A DNA stretch of 64,000 nt, taken from the NCBI GenBank assembly GCA_000827265.1, contig KN834749.1, forward strand, positions 609,500-673,499. Reading direction: 5' to 3'. The notes beneath the pieces were generated by a model. The model was not told the DNA's origin. It was given only the letters and a program-made list of their open reading frames with translations, and searched no databases. The position numbers were made by a program, and so were the translations under genes. The stretch's first letter is position 1. Each line of letters opens with the position of its first letter. This document shows, piece by piece, positions 22,289 through 35,211 of this stretch. This stretch comes from Collybiopsis luxurians FD-317 M1. Lineage: Eukaryota > Basidiomycota > Agaricomycetes > Agaricales > Omphalotaceae.

Positions 22289-23491
22289 CTAATTATCTAC
22301 GGTAATTTCTAACAAACCGTATATCGCTTTGGCATCACCATGAACACTATTTACCATCAATCTCACTCCCTTATTAACCGAATCTCGAGTATCTTGTCGG
22401 TTCCCCCAGGCTACTCGCGGAGTCCAGGTGATTAAATGAGCCCCCCAGTGCCGTACCGCTAGACGCGCTGCTTCTTCGGCTAGAAAAGAATAACTTTTGA
22501 AGAAAGTTGATATAAGCTTGGTACAGGCCGCAGCCTCTGACGGACAAAATTTGCGAAGAAGGTCTATCTCCGCTGTAAACTGCCCTAGGTCTACCGCAGG
22601 TAGTCCAGTCTTGGCCAGTTCCCAATCAATAACACTGATTCCTTTGACAGAACTACCGTCGGAAGAATCTAGTGCAAGAAGAATGTTTCCAGGCCAAAAA
22701 TCTCCCATTACGAACTTAAAAATCAAGTGTCAGAGAAGGTTTGAAGCCAGCAAGTAAACCAGTACCATATCTCTCGCCTGCGTAATCAGAAGCGAAGTCT
22801 TTTCTCCAGATTCTTTGATAACTTTCATATCCTCGTCGTCAACTGGCATAACGGGATTATGAATCGCGGGCAAGTTGTCCTTCCCAGTCAGTGTCGAAAC
22901 AAGCCGTCCATGGGTAACAAATGCCGACATTCGCTTTGCCTGTTCGTTGCCAGCGAACATATCACAAGCAGTTGGATTATTTTCTCGAGTTATAGCGTGA
23001 ACTCTACGTAGGAAAGTCCCAAGCTCTGACCCAATCTTCTCTGCCAGCTCCGGCGTACATTTACCATCCAGAACAAATTGTTTTAGGGTTGTCGAGTGCT
23101 CTCCACAATCATCGATGATGATGACGGCCTCCTTTTCGTCAAACAAATATACCTTTGGGACAGTGACGAAAGAAGTGTCCGGAGTAGACTCTGTTATAAT
23201 TTTCAACGCCTCCACTTCAAATTTCTACGACGTATCAAGATAACAGAATTTAATATAAAAAGAAAATAACTGTACCTGTCTGTCAAGCGAGAAAGGTAAA
23301 TCGGGCATCGTGAATACATGCGGTTTTGCGTGCTTCAGCACCAGAGTCGAGCGGCCCTCATACGGAGCACCCAAGTGCAAACGGCATGTAAAATTGCCCG
23401 ATCCTCCAGAAAGAATGCTGATTCTGGAAGATGCAAATGGCGTGCCATTAAGATACGCTTTCAAATCAGTCAGGTTTGAGAGATCAGCCAT
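22289..23491 (-). CDS. Aminoglycoside-phosphotransferase (APH)-like small-molecule kinase
   Basis: Three exons read from ATG 23491 (MADLSNLTDLKAYLN). Kinase-fold landmarks: LSGGSGNFTCRLHL (nucleotide loop), STLVLKHAKP (lysine), VIIIDDCGEH (hinge), then the catalytic loop VMGDFWPGNILL, and the metal site VIDWELAKTGLPAVDLGQF. In the catalytic loop the usual His before Gly-Asp is Met, which I recall as common in fungal members of this group. Catalytic Asp and Asn are present, so activity is expected. The overall fold resembles choline, homoserine and methylthioribose kinases; the substrate is unknown. The cytosol is likely. Its stop lies 93 bp from the FCP1 start on the same strand. Confidence 0.82.
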
Positions 23492-23836
23492 ATTCAACGA
23501 ACGTTGCACTTTGGAGGCCGAGAAAGTCTTAAATGAAAGTCTTAAATACTAGTATTGCATACAGAAAATATATTGACTCAAAGAAAATCAAGCAGGGGGA
23601 ACCAAGGGGGAACTAGTCGGGGCCGGGGTACGGAGCCTTCCGGAACCGAGATGTGTAGATATCCAAAGTCACATGGAGTGCCGAAAATCGATAAGCTTTG
23701 TCACCAGTTGAAAAAAAAAAAGCTCGCATTTCTCAACCACCTCCTTCCCTCTCGACTGTCTCGGGCTTTTACACCGTTACATCGAGCTACAAATCTGCTT
23801 TTTTCCTGTACTTTTCAACTGTAAATTTTAGAAAAC
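23492..23836. promoter_or_regulatory. Divergent spacer and eEF2 promoter
   Basis: 345 bp between the divergent starts of the APH-like kinase gene and eEF2. The eEF2 side has pyrimidine-rich sequence (about 23735-23830), as expected for a strongly expressed fungal gene with a CT-rich leader. I cannot place a TATA box with confidence. Confidence 0.4.
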
Positions 23837-26800
23837 ATGGTGTATGTCTTATCATTTCTCATCTCTTTCCTCCAGCTCACTAATTCATGCAGTAACTTCA
23901 CTGTCGGTAAGAGAAAAAAAAAACTCACTGTTCGATTAACCGTTCAATCATTCCCTGCGATGCTCAGACCAGATTCGTGGGCTCATGGACAGGCCCACAA
24001 ATATCCGTAACATGAGTGTTATTGCCCATGGCGAGTATCGCGACAGATCTGCTTGGCATCCGTCCTAGTTACTCATTCTTTCTCGCAGTTGATCACGGAA
24101 AATCTACCCTTACAGACTCGCTGGTGTCGAAAGCCGGTATTATCGCTTCAGCAAAAGCCGGAGACATGCGATTTACAGACACAAGAGAAGATGAAAAGGA
24201 ACGTGGTATCACGATCAAGTCCACGGCCATTTCCATGTACTTTGAAGTATCCAAGGAAGAAGTTTCTTCTATCAAGCAAAAGACCGATGGTGTGTAAAAT
24301 CTTGAGAAAAATCCGTTTCGCAATCGAGAACTAAAAAATTGAACCTTGCAGGTAACGAGTTCTTGATCAACTTGATCGACTCTCCCGGCCACGTCGATTT
24401 CTCATCAGAGGTCACCGCTGCTCTTCGTGTCACTGATGGTGCCCTTGTCGTTGTCGACTGTGTCGAAGGTGTCTGTGTGCAGACTGAGACTGTGCTGCGT
24501 CAGGCTTTGACCGAGCGTATCAAACCCGTCGTCATCATTAACAAGGTTGACCGTGCCTTGCTCGAACTTCAGGTTGACAAGGAATCACTCTACCAGTCCT
24601 TCCAGCGTACTGTCGAAAGCGTTAACGTCATTGTTTCGACTTACCATGACGCAGCCCTCGGTGATGTTCAAGTTTACCCCGATCGAGGTACCGTCGCTTT
24701 CGGTTCTGGCCTTCACGGATGGGCCTTCACTCTTCGTCAATTTGCTTCTCGTTACGCCAAAAAGTTTGGTGTTGACAAGGAGAAGATGATGGCCAAACTT
24801 TGGGGCGATAACTACTTTAACCCAAAGACGAAGAAGTGGACCAACAAGAACACGGATGCCGATGGCAAGCCCCTCGAGCGAGCATTCAACTCTTTCGTTC
24901 TGGATCCCATCTTCAAAATTTTCGATGCCGTCATGAACTACAAAAAAGACGCCATCACCTCTATGCTCGAGAAGCTCGATGTCAAACTCGCTCAAGATGA
25001 GCGTGACCTCGAAGGAAAAGCCTTGCTCAAGGTTATCATGCGTAAATTCTTGCCCGCTGGTGACTCTATGTTGGAAATGATTGTCATTGAACTTCCTTCT
25101 CCCGCTACCGCACAGCGATACCGTGTCGAGACCCTCTATGAAGGTCCCATGGATGACGAATCTGCCATCGGTATTCGTGACTGCGATCCCAAGGGTCCCC
25201 TTGTCCTCTACGTTTCCAAGATGGTGCCCACATCCGATAAGGGACGTTTCTACGCCTTCGGTCGTGTATTCTCTGGAACTGTTCGTTCTGGCCCCAAGAT
25301 CCGTATTCAGGGTCCCAACTATATTCCCGGAAAGAAAGACGATCTCTTCGTCAAGTCTATTCAGCGAACTGTGCTCATGATGGGCCGTTACATTGAGCCG
25401 ATCGAAGACTGTCCCGCTGGCAACATCATTGGTCTGGTCGGTATCGACCAGTTCTTGTTGAAGAGTGGTACTTTGACTACATCTGAGACTGCCCACAACA
25501 TGAAAGTCATGCGATTCTCCGTGTCTCCTGTCGTGCAGGTCGCTGTGGAAGTCAAGAATGCCGCTGATCTTCCCAAGCTCGTTGAGGGTCTCAAGCGTCT
25601 CTCGAAATCCGACCCCTGTGTCCAGACATCGATCTCAGAAACTGGTGAGCACATTGTCGCAGGTGCTGGTGAGCTGCACTTGGAAATTTGTTTGAAGGTG
25701 CGTATTGTTTTACCTCCACCCTTCTTTTGCTCACTCTCTATTTAGGATCTTCAAGAAGACCATGCTGGTGTACCTCTTAAGATCTCGGACCCCGTCGTTC
25801 CTTACCGTGAAACGGTTAAGGCGGAGTCCTCGATAGTTGCTCTTTCAAAATCTCAGAACAAGCACAATCGTCTGTACGTGAAAGCTATGCCCATTGATGA
25901 AGAGCTGTCAAAGGCCATCGAGGGGGGCAAGGTCAGCGCTCGTGACGATTTCAAAGCTCGTGCTCGTGTTCTCGCTGATGAATTCGGGTGGGACGTCACC
26001 GATGCCCGAAAGATCTGGTGTTTCGGTCCCGACACCACTGGTCCGAACTTGCTAGTCGATGTCACCAAGGGAGTTCAGTACTTGAACGAAATCAAAGACT
26101 CCTGCGTTGCCGCCTTCCAGTGGGCTACGAAGGAAGGTGTCTGCGCTGAAGAGAACATGCGCGGTGTCCGATTCAACATCCTTGATGTTACTGTAAGTTA
26201 TAGTTTCCATTGGCGTGGTTTTGTTTACACTCACGATTACATATGCAGCTGCATGCCGATGCTATCCACCGTGGCGGAGGACAACTGATCCCTACTTGCA
26301 GACGTGTCTGCTACGCTGCCTGTTTACTCGCTACCCCTGGTCTCCAGGAACCGATCTATCTCGGTGAGTGATATTTTCTAATCTTATCTTACATATTCTG
26401 ATTTTGTTTTTGTATTATCAGTTGAGATTCAGTGTCCTGAAAATGGTATCGGTGGTATCTACTCGTGCTTGAACAAGCGTCGTGGACAGGTCTTCAGTGA
26501 AGAGCAGAGGCCTGGAACCCCTATGTTCACGGTGAAAGCATACTTGCCTGTCGCTGAGTCCTTCGGTTTCAACGGAGAGCTTCGATCACATACCGCCGGT
26601 CAGGCCTTCCCTCAGAGTGTGTTCGATCACTGGGAATTGATGGCTGGATGTAAGATCAAGTGACATTTCTTCTGTAATTTTTCAGAAGCTGAATTGCATC
26701 TCTCTCTCCTAGCACCACTCGAAAAGGGCAGCAAGATTGAGGAAGTCGTTACCAAGATTCGTACACGCAAGGGTCTCAAGGTACGTGACCGTCTGTCTGA

Positions 26801-26875
26801 TGGCAAGCCACCCTGACGTCTCATCTTATCTAGCCTGAGATTCCCCCTCTCGATACCTACTACGACAAGCTGTAA
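23837..26875 (+). CDS. EF2: Translation elongation factor 2
   Basis: A near-complete eEF2 in about nine exons. The first coding exon is five bases (ATGGT, 23837-23841), the second 14 bases (23893-23906) and the third is 23968-24030; together they give [19 protein letters not shown]-domain motifs: AHVDHGKST (G1, across an intron), RGITIKST (G2), IDSPGHVDF (G3, 24370) and INKVD (G4, 24538). Domain IV carries the diphthamide loop [19 protein letters not shown] (26252-26308). The C-terminus is [10 protein letters not shown]. It translocates tRNA and mRNA on the cytosolic ribosome and is essential. Codon use in the main exon is strongly C-ending, as in highly expressed genes. The intron at 24031-24088 uses a GC donor. 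A long open frame antisense to domain I-III is a shadow. Confidence 0.97.
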
Positions 26876-27231
26876 ATGATCTGTATATACGATGTTTCTC
26901 TCCCTGTCTCTCGCTACAATGTCGATTCCGGTAGTTTGATTACAGTGCAATTTGTACTTTTTGCTCCTTTGCTATAATTACATGTGTCCACCAGCGCTTG
27001 TCGAATGATTACCCCGCGAGTTCAATTTCTTTTTTTTTCAATAAAAACAACTGATTCTGGTACGATAGAAATGAGGAAACACTGGAACAGTCGGAGAGGC
27101 GTCTGGTCCGTAAAGGCCGGCGTCTAGATCACACGCCTGCCGAACAGGCTATTTTCCCTGAACATGACACCACTTTGGATTTTTTACTTCCCGGAAATAA
27201 AACTGAAGGGAGGTCCGGTAAGTTGAAGACA
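26876..27231. other. Spacer between eEF2 and sterol desaturase
   Basis: 356 bp with the eEF2 3' end, a T-rich run at about 27029-27040, and the leader of the next gene. The frame of the next gene is open upstream to 27175, but its first ATG with family support is at 27232. Confidence 0.5.
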
Positions 27232-28251
27232 ATGGACCTCGTACTCGACATTGCGGATACTTATTTTCTGGACGCGGTTTACCAAAAACTCGTCCCCCTC
27301 ACTGCTCTTCCAGTTGATGGAACCAGTTTCAATGTTACTGCAGACTCGACACTTTCTGCGTGGCCTCGGTCATATATTCCACGACAAATCCTTTCTCTCT
27401 CCATCCTGACATTGCTCGGAATTCATGTCCTCTACTTCCTCTTTGCATCAGCCTCCTACTACTTGATATTTAACCATGAAATGATGCTGCATCCGCGGTT
27501 TCTTCCAAACCAGGTCAAGCTGGAAATTCAAACCAGTTTACAGGCCTTCCCTGGAATGACCGTACTCACCTTACCTTGGTTTTTGGGAGAAGTTCGAGGC
27601 TGGGCAAAGTTGTATGATAACGTCCAAGATCATTGGGGTGGCTGGTGGTACTTGATAGGCAGTGTGCCCGCGTTTCTGCTGTTCACAGATTACTGTATCT
27701 ATTGGATACACCGATGGTTGCATCACCCGCTATTATACAAACCTCTGCATAAACCTCATCACAAATGGATCAGTAAGTCTCGCCGTAGTATTTGTGTTGC
27801 TCATTTGATTGACTATCTATTCTAGTACCAACTCCATTCGCTTCGCATGCGTTCCATCCTGTAGATGGATATCTGCAGTCTGTGCCCTACCATCTCTTCA
27901 TCTTTCTTTTCCCCATGCATCGATATCTCTATCTTGGGCTCTTTGTTGCTGTCAACTTTTGGAGTATTTTTGTGCGCGTCTCCGCTCTGGATTTGTCCTT
28001 CAAATCACTGAATGACTTTCTAGATTCACGACTCTGATATGATCACTGGCCATCCTCTCGAAAATGTGATTAATGGGCCAGCCCATCATACTTTACACCA
28101 CCTATTTTTCACTGTCAACTATGGACAATACTTCACATGGGCAGATCGCGCAGGAAACTCGTATCGGCATCCCGACGCGTCGTTGGACCCACTATTGGAA
28201 GTCAAGATGCGTGAGCGGGCAGAGAAGGAGGGAAAGCCTAAGATGGAGTAG
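27232..28251 (+). CDS. ERG3: Sterol C5-desaturase (Delta7-sterol 5(6)-desaturase)
   Basis: Three exons beginning [18 protein letters not shown]. Membrane segments lie at about residues 45-75 and 125-150. The three histidine boxes of the fatty-acid hydroxylase superfamily are present: HRWLHH (about 27710), HKPHHKW (about 27748) and HHTLHH (about 28084). A further conserved [18 protein letters not shown] follows the first intron. The second intron (about 27971-28023) joins NFWSIF to [15 protein letters not shown], reading through what otherwise looks like a stop. The product introduces the C5-C6 double bond in the late ergosterol pathway in the endoplasmic reticulum, using a di-iron centre and cytochrome b5. 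No lesion seen; the stop is TAG 28249-28251. Confidence 0.93.
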
Positions 28252-28557
28252 TGTTGATACTTGCAAAAAAAAGAAAAAAGAAAAAAAGATCTTTAGGTCC
28301 AACGGCTGAGTCTCGATGCCATCTAGAAGCTACATACCTACGATAATTTTACTTACCCAAGTGCATGTATTCCTGAATGACCCTAGTCGAATACAGTGTA
28401 TACCTAATTTCTTGACGGTCGCCACACAGAGATGATTAACACCGGTTAACAACCCAAAAAGGAAAAAACTTTCGGCGCTGCTTACGTACATTAATCCGTT
28501 GTTCCAAAACATCTGAGCGCAACTTTTTGTCAAACGCCGACCTCGTCCATAGCAATC
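28252..28557. other. Spacer upstream of SHO1
   Basis: 306 bp with an A/G-rich run (28264-28290) just after the ERG3 stop and the SHO1 promoter. No gene seen. Confidence 0.45.
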
Positions 28558-29845
28558 ATGCCTCCTCGCGGCAATGAAGGACTGGACTTTACGCCTATTG
28601 TTACTCACTATTTGTTTCTTTTTACATCCATTCTCGCCGTTGTAAGCCTCAAATTACTCGGAAATCCACATTTCTTGACCTTTTTCATCTATATAGCTTG
28701 CATGGTTTATAGCATTCATCGGTCAGATTGTCTCTACCGCCCAGTGTGAGTATCGCAAGCTGTAATCTTGCTTCAACTTGCTAATGGGTTTCCCAGTCGG
28801 TAATGGAACCGTCAATGTTCTAGTGTGTACAACCTTCTCGCGTTTATTGCCGGCTCACACTGACTCGCTCCTCCGAAGTGGTTTGCAATTCTCCTACAAC
28901 TGGCTTTAATCCTCGGCGTTCTGTATACTCTCGCAAGCGACTCTATTGCAATGCATCGTTTCCAAATATCAGTATTTGGTGCAGTTGCCATTGTCTTTGC
29001 TGTTGATGGGGTTGAGGCTGGTATCTTCACTGGCGTTGGCGCTCGCGATGCAATGTCCGTCGGATGGCTTATTCTTGCCATGGTCAATATTGTATGGGTT
29101 CTATATTTCACCTCAGAGGAAGATTCGCTGGCTCTCCACCTCTTCAATTCCATGGGCACCGGCGGCCTTACCCCCCCATCTAGACGTCGCAGAACTCGAG
29201 CGGCTTCCATGCACAATGTTAACAACGGATACGGAAACTATGCCTCAGGGGGAGGCATTGGATCTCACGATATACCTTACAATGGTAAAATCGGCAGCGG
29301 CATCGGCAGCGGAAGTTTAGCAAGTCCAGTGGGCATGGGGAATGCAGCAGTCAGGAGCCAGAATAGTTTTGGCCCCACCAATGACGCTGCGACTCGTAGT
29401 CTTGGAGGGGGCAGTGTAGCTAATGCTCCCAATGGCAGCGGTGGAGGCTCGATTCACGGAGCAGATAATGGTCCTAATTCTCCAAACTCACCGCTCATGG
29501 CTGGGGTAGGTGCAGGCGGCGGAACAATCGAACCTGGGACGGATATCAATTCAGAGTCATTCACCTATAAAGCAAAAGCTCTCTACGCATGTGAGCTCCT
29601 ATTTCTGAGCATTCCCTTTCTATGACTGATTCTTGTTGTGCTCCAGATACCCAGTCACCAGATGATCCTAACGAGATATCATTTGCCAAGGGTGAAATTC
29701 TGGACATCGTCGATAAGCAAGGTAAATGGTGGCAGGCAAAAAAAGCAGACGGATCGGTTGGCAGTAAGTCGCCAATTTACTGCTTATTTTCCACTCTCCT
29801 TACAGTCTCGCAGTTGCTCCGTCAAACTATCTACAGATCATATAA
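28558..29845 (+). CDS. SHO1: High-osmolarity sensor SHO1
   Basis: Starts [20 protein letters not shown]. Splicing joins four membrane helices: [60 protein letters not shown] and [18 protein letters not shown] long Gly/Ser/Asn-rich linker (about 29150-29540) leads to a C-terminal SH3 domain: [20 protein letters not shown], then [20 protein letters not shown], then [11 protein letters not shown] at TAA 29843-29845. Four helices plus one C-terminal SH3 domain is the diagnostic SHO1 layout. In yeast, Sho1 is a plasma-membrane scaffold that feeds the HOG MAP kinase route through the SH3-Pbs2 contact. About five introns; no lesion seen. Confidence 0.93.
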
Positions 29846-30367
29846 TACCCCCCTCTCCCCCGCGCGATGCTTTCTATCCTCCCGCTTCTTTGCTAATGAA
29901 CTTCATGTTTAACATGCAAGCGCCACATAATGATGCACACATACTTTGCGGAAGCCTCCAGTACTTGGACATGCATACGCCTTATATTATCTCAGTCTGT
30001 CTTTTGTAAATCGTGTTGGTTACTTTCTCGTTTCCTTTTTTCCTCTTACTTATTCTCTTCAATCCACTCTACTGTGCTGTCTATCGTGATGCTTGTTTCT
30101 TTATCTCTTCTGCTCATGTTTCTTTATGTCAGATACCAGCGCGGCCTTCTTTGCAGTTACCCTCATCGCTTTCTTTTGCGGATCGTCTTGATAGATATCC
30201 AGTGAACATGATAGGTTGCTTCGAGTGATCATTTCCAAATAACTACGGGTACCAGTGGATCTACCTAAAAAGAGGTATATACGACCAGCGCAAGTTGAAA
30301 AGATAACGGATTAAACTATACATTACATAGGCCAATATTCAGTCCGTTCATGAAGAATAATATAGGT
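29846..30367. other. Spacer between convergent SHO1 and NRAMP genes
   Basis: About 520 bp of 3' sequence. The T/C-rich stretch 30010-30180 gives open frames by composition only. No gene supported. Confidence 0.45.
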
Positions 30368-32811
30368 TCAGCTTTGACCCATACCAAGCGCTACGAGAAC
30401 ATACACATTCGCAGCGGCGATGAGTAGCCACACGGTACAGGCAAAGAAGGTGGTGGTCAAACCATTGCTGAAGTCCACGGCATCCAACTCGTGAGTGTGT
30501 GCTTCAACGTTCTCCACTGCAGAACGAGATTCCGTACTTGCAGGATCGTTGAAAGTTTCAATCGTTTCGTTGTGAATATCATGACATCCGTTTGTTATGA
30601 GATGGCGCCGAGTAGCACAGGGTGAACTTTGGACAACTTGAGTGTGCCCATCAAGCGCCTTTCCGTGCCTACTCAGCTGAATGGCGGGTATAGCCTTCAC
30701 TGTCATGATTTGCTTGGTCGACGTCAAATAGAGTAGGGGCAATGTGACGAATGGTAAAACAACTGATAAGATGACCTGCGAGATGACCAGGAGTGCATCA
30801 ATTCCTGGACGACCAAAGACAATGGCGACGACCATGGAAGGTATGATAGCAATGACGCGAGTAAACAGTCGACGAATCACTGGCTGTAAACAATCCTCCT
30901 GTTTGAGTCCAAGATTGAACTGGCAAACTCGATATACTCACCGACACTCGCCATCTGAGGAATCCTTCAGCGACAGCTTGTCCTGCGATGGTGGCAACAA
31001 TTGAAGAGCTCTAAAAAGAACATCAGTCATCGATACGTACTATCTATATGTGGAAAATGAAGAGATTAACCTGCCCAGCAGCTAGAAGTGCAATCGCAAA
31101 TAATTTCGCGGCACCTGGGAAGACAGCAAGGTGATGAGTGCTGAGTAGCATACTAGACAGGGAAATCAGGAGCACCTTCCCCTATGGAAACTTGGATCAA
31201 GTCGTAGGCGTCAAACAAGCCTGCAGTCGACTTGAGCTGGCCTGTTTTGTTCCCGTAAAAAAATACCGCACTGGAGATGATGAGAATCCTATGTAGAGAA
31301 GTGGGTAGTCAGCATCATGAACAGTGGCAAAACAAAACCGAGCACATTGGCAGAATTATGAAGGGAAACACACATGCTGTTTATGATGACTGCAAAGCCT
31401 AACAAGCTGCCTACTACATCAACGATGCCGTGGTACAAATGTCTTTCCACGAAGTCCAAGCTGTTGTTCTCCCTATCCCCATGACGCGTTTTGATGGACT
31501 CTACAGTATACGAACTCTTCAAAGTTTTTAAGGCTTGCGTGAGAATGAGCCGGGTCAGTCGAATTACACGACAAAACTTGATGAGAAGGAATTTGCAACG
31601 TGAAGAATTGTGACTTTCAGGCTGCTTCTGTGTTGCATTACTATCGTCCTGGGAGATAAAGACAGTAGAGGTGGAGGAAGAGGTATCTGAGACTTCCGGC
31701 TGGGGATGAATTGGCGGAGGTGATGATGAGGACTCTCGATCCTGCGTAGCAAGAGCTGAGCCTAGAAATAGACTATGAGGCATCACCGTTGCACCAAGAA
31801 TACCGACAGCTATAAAGCAGACATGAGAGCTCCAAGAGAACGTAAGGGAAGAGTTTTTACTTACATGTATAGAACGCGCCATTGGGAAAGATGTACTTGG
31901 ATGGTAGATACCCTTGGAACGCAAGATCCCACTGCACATTCACCCGAATAATGATGATGCACATGCAGATGAGGACAGCCAGGACCTTTCGGAAAGGCGT
32001 GAATATCCACAATGGAAATACTAACAGATAGGTTCCAGCTCACCAGAATAGCCATGGATAGCTCGAATACCCGTACAGGGCGTCCGCGCAGCGGATCCTT
32101 CAACGCCAGGAGGAATAAGACATCAGCTGCCGTAATCAAGACGCCCTCCCATATTTGAAGTTTAGGAATGAGCATGCAAAGCGCCATGGCGGATCCAAGC
32201 AGTTCAGCAAGATCAGTCGAGATGATCGCTATCTCTGAAAAAGCATAGAGAGGATATAATGCAAGATATCGTACTAAACGTGGATATCTTGGGTGTGAGT
32301 GAAGCAGTAAGCGACAATGGGACGCAAGATCTATGATTGAGCATTCATATCAGCATATATACCTTCACTAGTCAGATCAAAATGGGATTCATGCAGCCAA
32401 TAAAGGGCAAAAAATAGCAAAGGGATCAAGAAGCTACTTGCCCAAGCCTGTCACACAACCAAGCCGCGTTGCAAGCACCTGAAACCGACGATTATAGGAA
32501 GAGATTGGAAATCGTGAGGAGAGGTGAATACCTGGAGAAAAGTCGCGATGAGTCCCGCAACCAACACAATAAATAGCAAACGATAGCCGTAGACAGCGCC
32601 TGCTTGTAAATCGACGCCCCAGTTCCCTCTAGGGCAAAGTAAAATCAGTGACTCACTAGCGAGCTCGGGAGAAATAAGCCACCTACGGGTCGAAGTAAGC
32701 AATTGAACAAACCAAACCCAGGCCTATATGTTTGCGTACATGGCGTACGGCAACAATGCTTACGCTCCGGAAGCTGAAGGTAGATATCGGTTTTGAGCGG
32801 CCCTCCGACAT
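30368..32811 (-). CDS. NRAMP-family divalent metal (Mn/Fe) transporter
   Basis: Read from ATG 32811 (MSEGRSKPISTFSFRSV), the only start in frame with GLGLVCSIAYFDP. The metal-site motif DPGNWG is split by an intron (GAC-CC, then GGGAACTGG at about 32635). The second signature, GATVMPHSLFLGSAL, lies at about 31790, with Met-Pro-His as in metal-transporting NRAMPs. Further helices: QVILSVVLPFVTLPLLYLT and FFACTVWLLIAAANVYVLV near the C-terminus, with stop at 30368. A hydrophilic loop of about 100 residues after MPH helix 6 (about 31740-31450) and a second before the last helix are fungal features. It should import Mn2+ or Fe2+ with protons at the plasma membrane, vacuole or endosome. About ten introns; the exact edges in 31900-32450 are uncertain. 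Confidence 0.87.
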
Positions 32812-34430
32812 TGAAGGTAGGAGTTGAAAACGGTCGTGAGTTGGTGGCAAAAAGGATCACGAAAGGCAGGGTAATTCCGGTGAACGTTACATATGATGTA
32901 GCCAGAACCACAGATTCGACGATGAACCCAGCGTAGTGGATGACCTTGAGGACTTTTTTTTAGCTCGTCCCGATCGCAGCAAACCATGGAACCATAGCTT
33001 CGGGCAGCATCACGTGTGTCCTCCTCTTAAGGATAGCCGTAAATTCGCCTCTCGATAGTAATATAGCCTCGTGAATTCAATTTTCTAATGTTCAAAAAAA
33101 GACGTAAAGTCGGTTAGTATCGACCAAAAAGCTTGCGCCGCATCTCCGGCTTGAAAGGAATAAAGGAGAGCTTTGACATCAACCTGATTTAACCCCGCAA
33201 CAAAAAGGAGGTAGTTTGCGTTCAATTCTGCGGTAGGTTTCAGACATGTAGTAGGAGGTTGATGATCTGCTTTATGGTACAAAAAAACCAAGGTTTGAAA
33301 TTTCAGTCGCCGCCATGTAACCAGATCTGCTGAAAGTCAAGCATATGTGTCGGAAGAGAACACCATTTGATACTGACTTTTTTAAGGATACTAGCTGTAA
33401 GTGCAGGATTAGCTCTATCCAGGGCCATTCTCTTTCGAGAAAATCGTTGGCGCCGAACTGTAAGGCGCTTACTACAGATGCAGTAGATTAGGTATGCTTG
33501 AGGAGCCCGATTTAGGTCTATGTTATAAGAGGTTCTTAGTCGCGGCACGCCCTTCTCAGCCACGACCTTACCGAGACCTGAACCAAAGAACCAGACGATA
33601 ACCTGCACAACTTTCGAGGTATCTATCAATTCTCAGTACTCTGTGCTCGGTAAGGAACAGCCTAAGGATTCCCGAGTTCCAAGCAAAGAGCCTTGGGAAG
33701 GGCGGCTTCGGAGATCTTCTGGCCGATCAGCACTTCTTATCAGCGCAAACGCGTGCAGGTGTTGAGTCGGCTGAGCGGCAGCCACGCTAATTGATTCTTA
33801 GCTTGGACGGTGAAAATTCATTGGCAAGTGGCTTCCAAGTGTCACGCCAGGCCGCACCAAGTCACAGAACTTCAAGTTCGAACCTGGACAATCGACTGAG
33901 CTCTACTTACTGCCTGAAATCTAGGCCATGTTTGGGAGGCGCTTCAGCACAAGAGACCACCAACCCGTCAGCCAGATAAGTATTGCGAGCATCCTGCCAA
34001 TTTCCGGTACTTCTGAAAAATGTATAGTATCAACATTCCTCAGGTTTACTCCTTGCACTACATGAGAAACCTGGAGAACTATGTCGCATCTTACATCGTT
34101 GCAAATTTCTGATACATTACTGTATTCTTGCGGTGTATTGTATCTCACCAAGTACATTGAATACTTCACATTGGCAGCTGCAGGACAAAATGGAAAAAGC
34201 TTTCGACAAACTAGAGCATTGTGCGTCTAGATAGATCGAAATGTACACATTACGAGAAGGGAAATTACGACTACGATTGGAATGTCGTCAACATAAAAGC
34301 ATCGAAAGCATTAAGATCATTTATACAAAAGCCAAAACGGAAGAAATAGCAGAACAAGTTGTCAATGATGACATTATAGAAAACCATCGGATGAAGAAAT
34401 TTTTGATCGTGGAAGCTGCAGTTGGATGAT
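32812..34430. other. Gene-poor spacer
   Basis: About 1.6 kb between two minus-strand genes. Short frames on both strands (for example around 33303-33629 and 34241-34429) have no domain or splice logic. The NRAMP promoter lies at its left end. No repeat, tRNA or transposon ends recognised. Confidence 0.45.
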
Positions 34431-35211
34431 TTATACCCTATACATTGAAACATTTTTCCTGGACTTGAATTCGACCAAGTGGAACAACATTCCGAACATC
34501 AAGAATACGGAAAGACCCCCTACAAGAAGAAATAGGACGTCAATCAGCGAGAATCCACATAATCAAGACACAAAGCCAAACTGACACAACGCCCAGGCAA
34601 GTCCTTGCATTGCGACGACAATAGCGCAGTTATCTGAATAAGCAGCCCAATTCGAGTCGAAAATGGACGTCGGCTTATTACAGGTAAAGGACTCAAAAGG
34701 TGAGACATGGAAGATGACACCTGCACTGGTACCCCAGAAGACGGCCAAAACAAAGTTGACAAAGATGTTTACTGTAAAGATGATGAGCGTGCACCTCAGT
34801 TTTCCAATGTGTGCATATCCAAGTCAAATACTTACAGCCCATGCTGATGAAAGTGTGGCCGATGAGGTACAAGAGCGATGCAATACAGGTAAAGAGCAAA
34901 AGACCCAAGACGTGCTTGAACTCGGCGGAGGGATAATTGGTTATAGTATTCCCTCCTTTGTGCAAAAGATCGGATACAAGTCCGAGTTCAGCAACCGCTT
35001 TAGAGAAAAAGAGTAAACCAACAGCTACTTATGCTACGCAATTGAGAGATTCAGCTCACTCATTCCAAACATGAGGAAGAACGCAAATGAGTAGAACCAG
35101 AATTTCGCGGTCCTGTATGGGCTCTGGACCTCCTTCTCGTTGATTTTGCCTATCAGTATGAGTAAGTCTCGAATGAACAAAAATGCAAAAATTGATAGTC
35201 GTACCAGCCAT
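34431..35211 (-). CDS. Four-helix membrane protein, MARVEL-like
   Basis: Read from ATG 35211: MAGKINEKEVQSPYRTAKFW. Five exons give about 200 residues with four hydrophobic helices: FWFYSFAFFLMFGM, FKHVLGLLLFTCIASLLYLI, NIFVNFVLAVFWGTSAGVIF, and the last, GLAWALCQFGGLSVFLMFG, formed across the final intron. Loop 3-4 carries FESFTCNKPTSIFDSNWAAY. This size and four-helix layout resemble fungal MARVEL-like proteins, but I do not recognise a specific family motif. The last helix only reads through if intron 34520-34576 uses a GC donor; a GT donor nearby would shift frame and truncate the protein. Function unknown; membrane organisation is a guess. Confidence 0.65.

Noticed and set aside
24585..25496. 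303-residue open frame antisense to eEF2
   Set aside because: A shadow of the strongly biased codon use of eEF2 on the other strand; it has no start context, domain or intron logic.
27960..28030. Apparent stop and frame change in the sterol desaturase
   Set aside because: A 53 nt GT-AG intron joins NFWSIF to [14 protein letters not shown], as expected for the family.
33085..34430. Short frames between NRAMP and the four-helix gene as genes
   Set aside because: They have no conserved motif, no consistent splice sites and no continuation; composition explains them.
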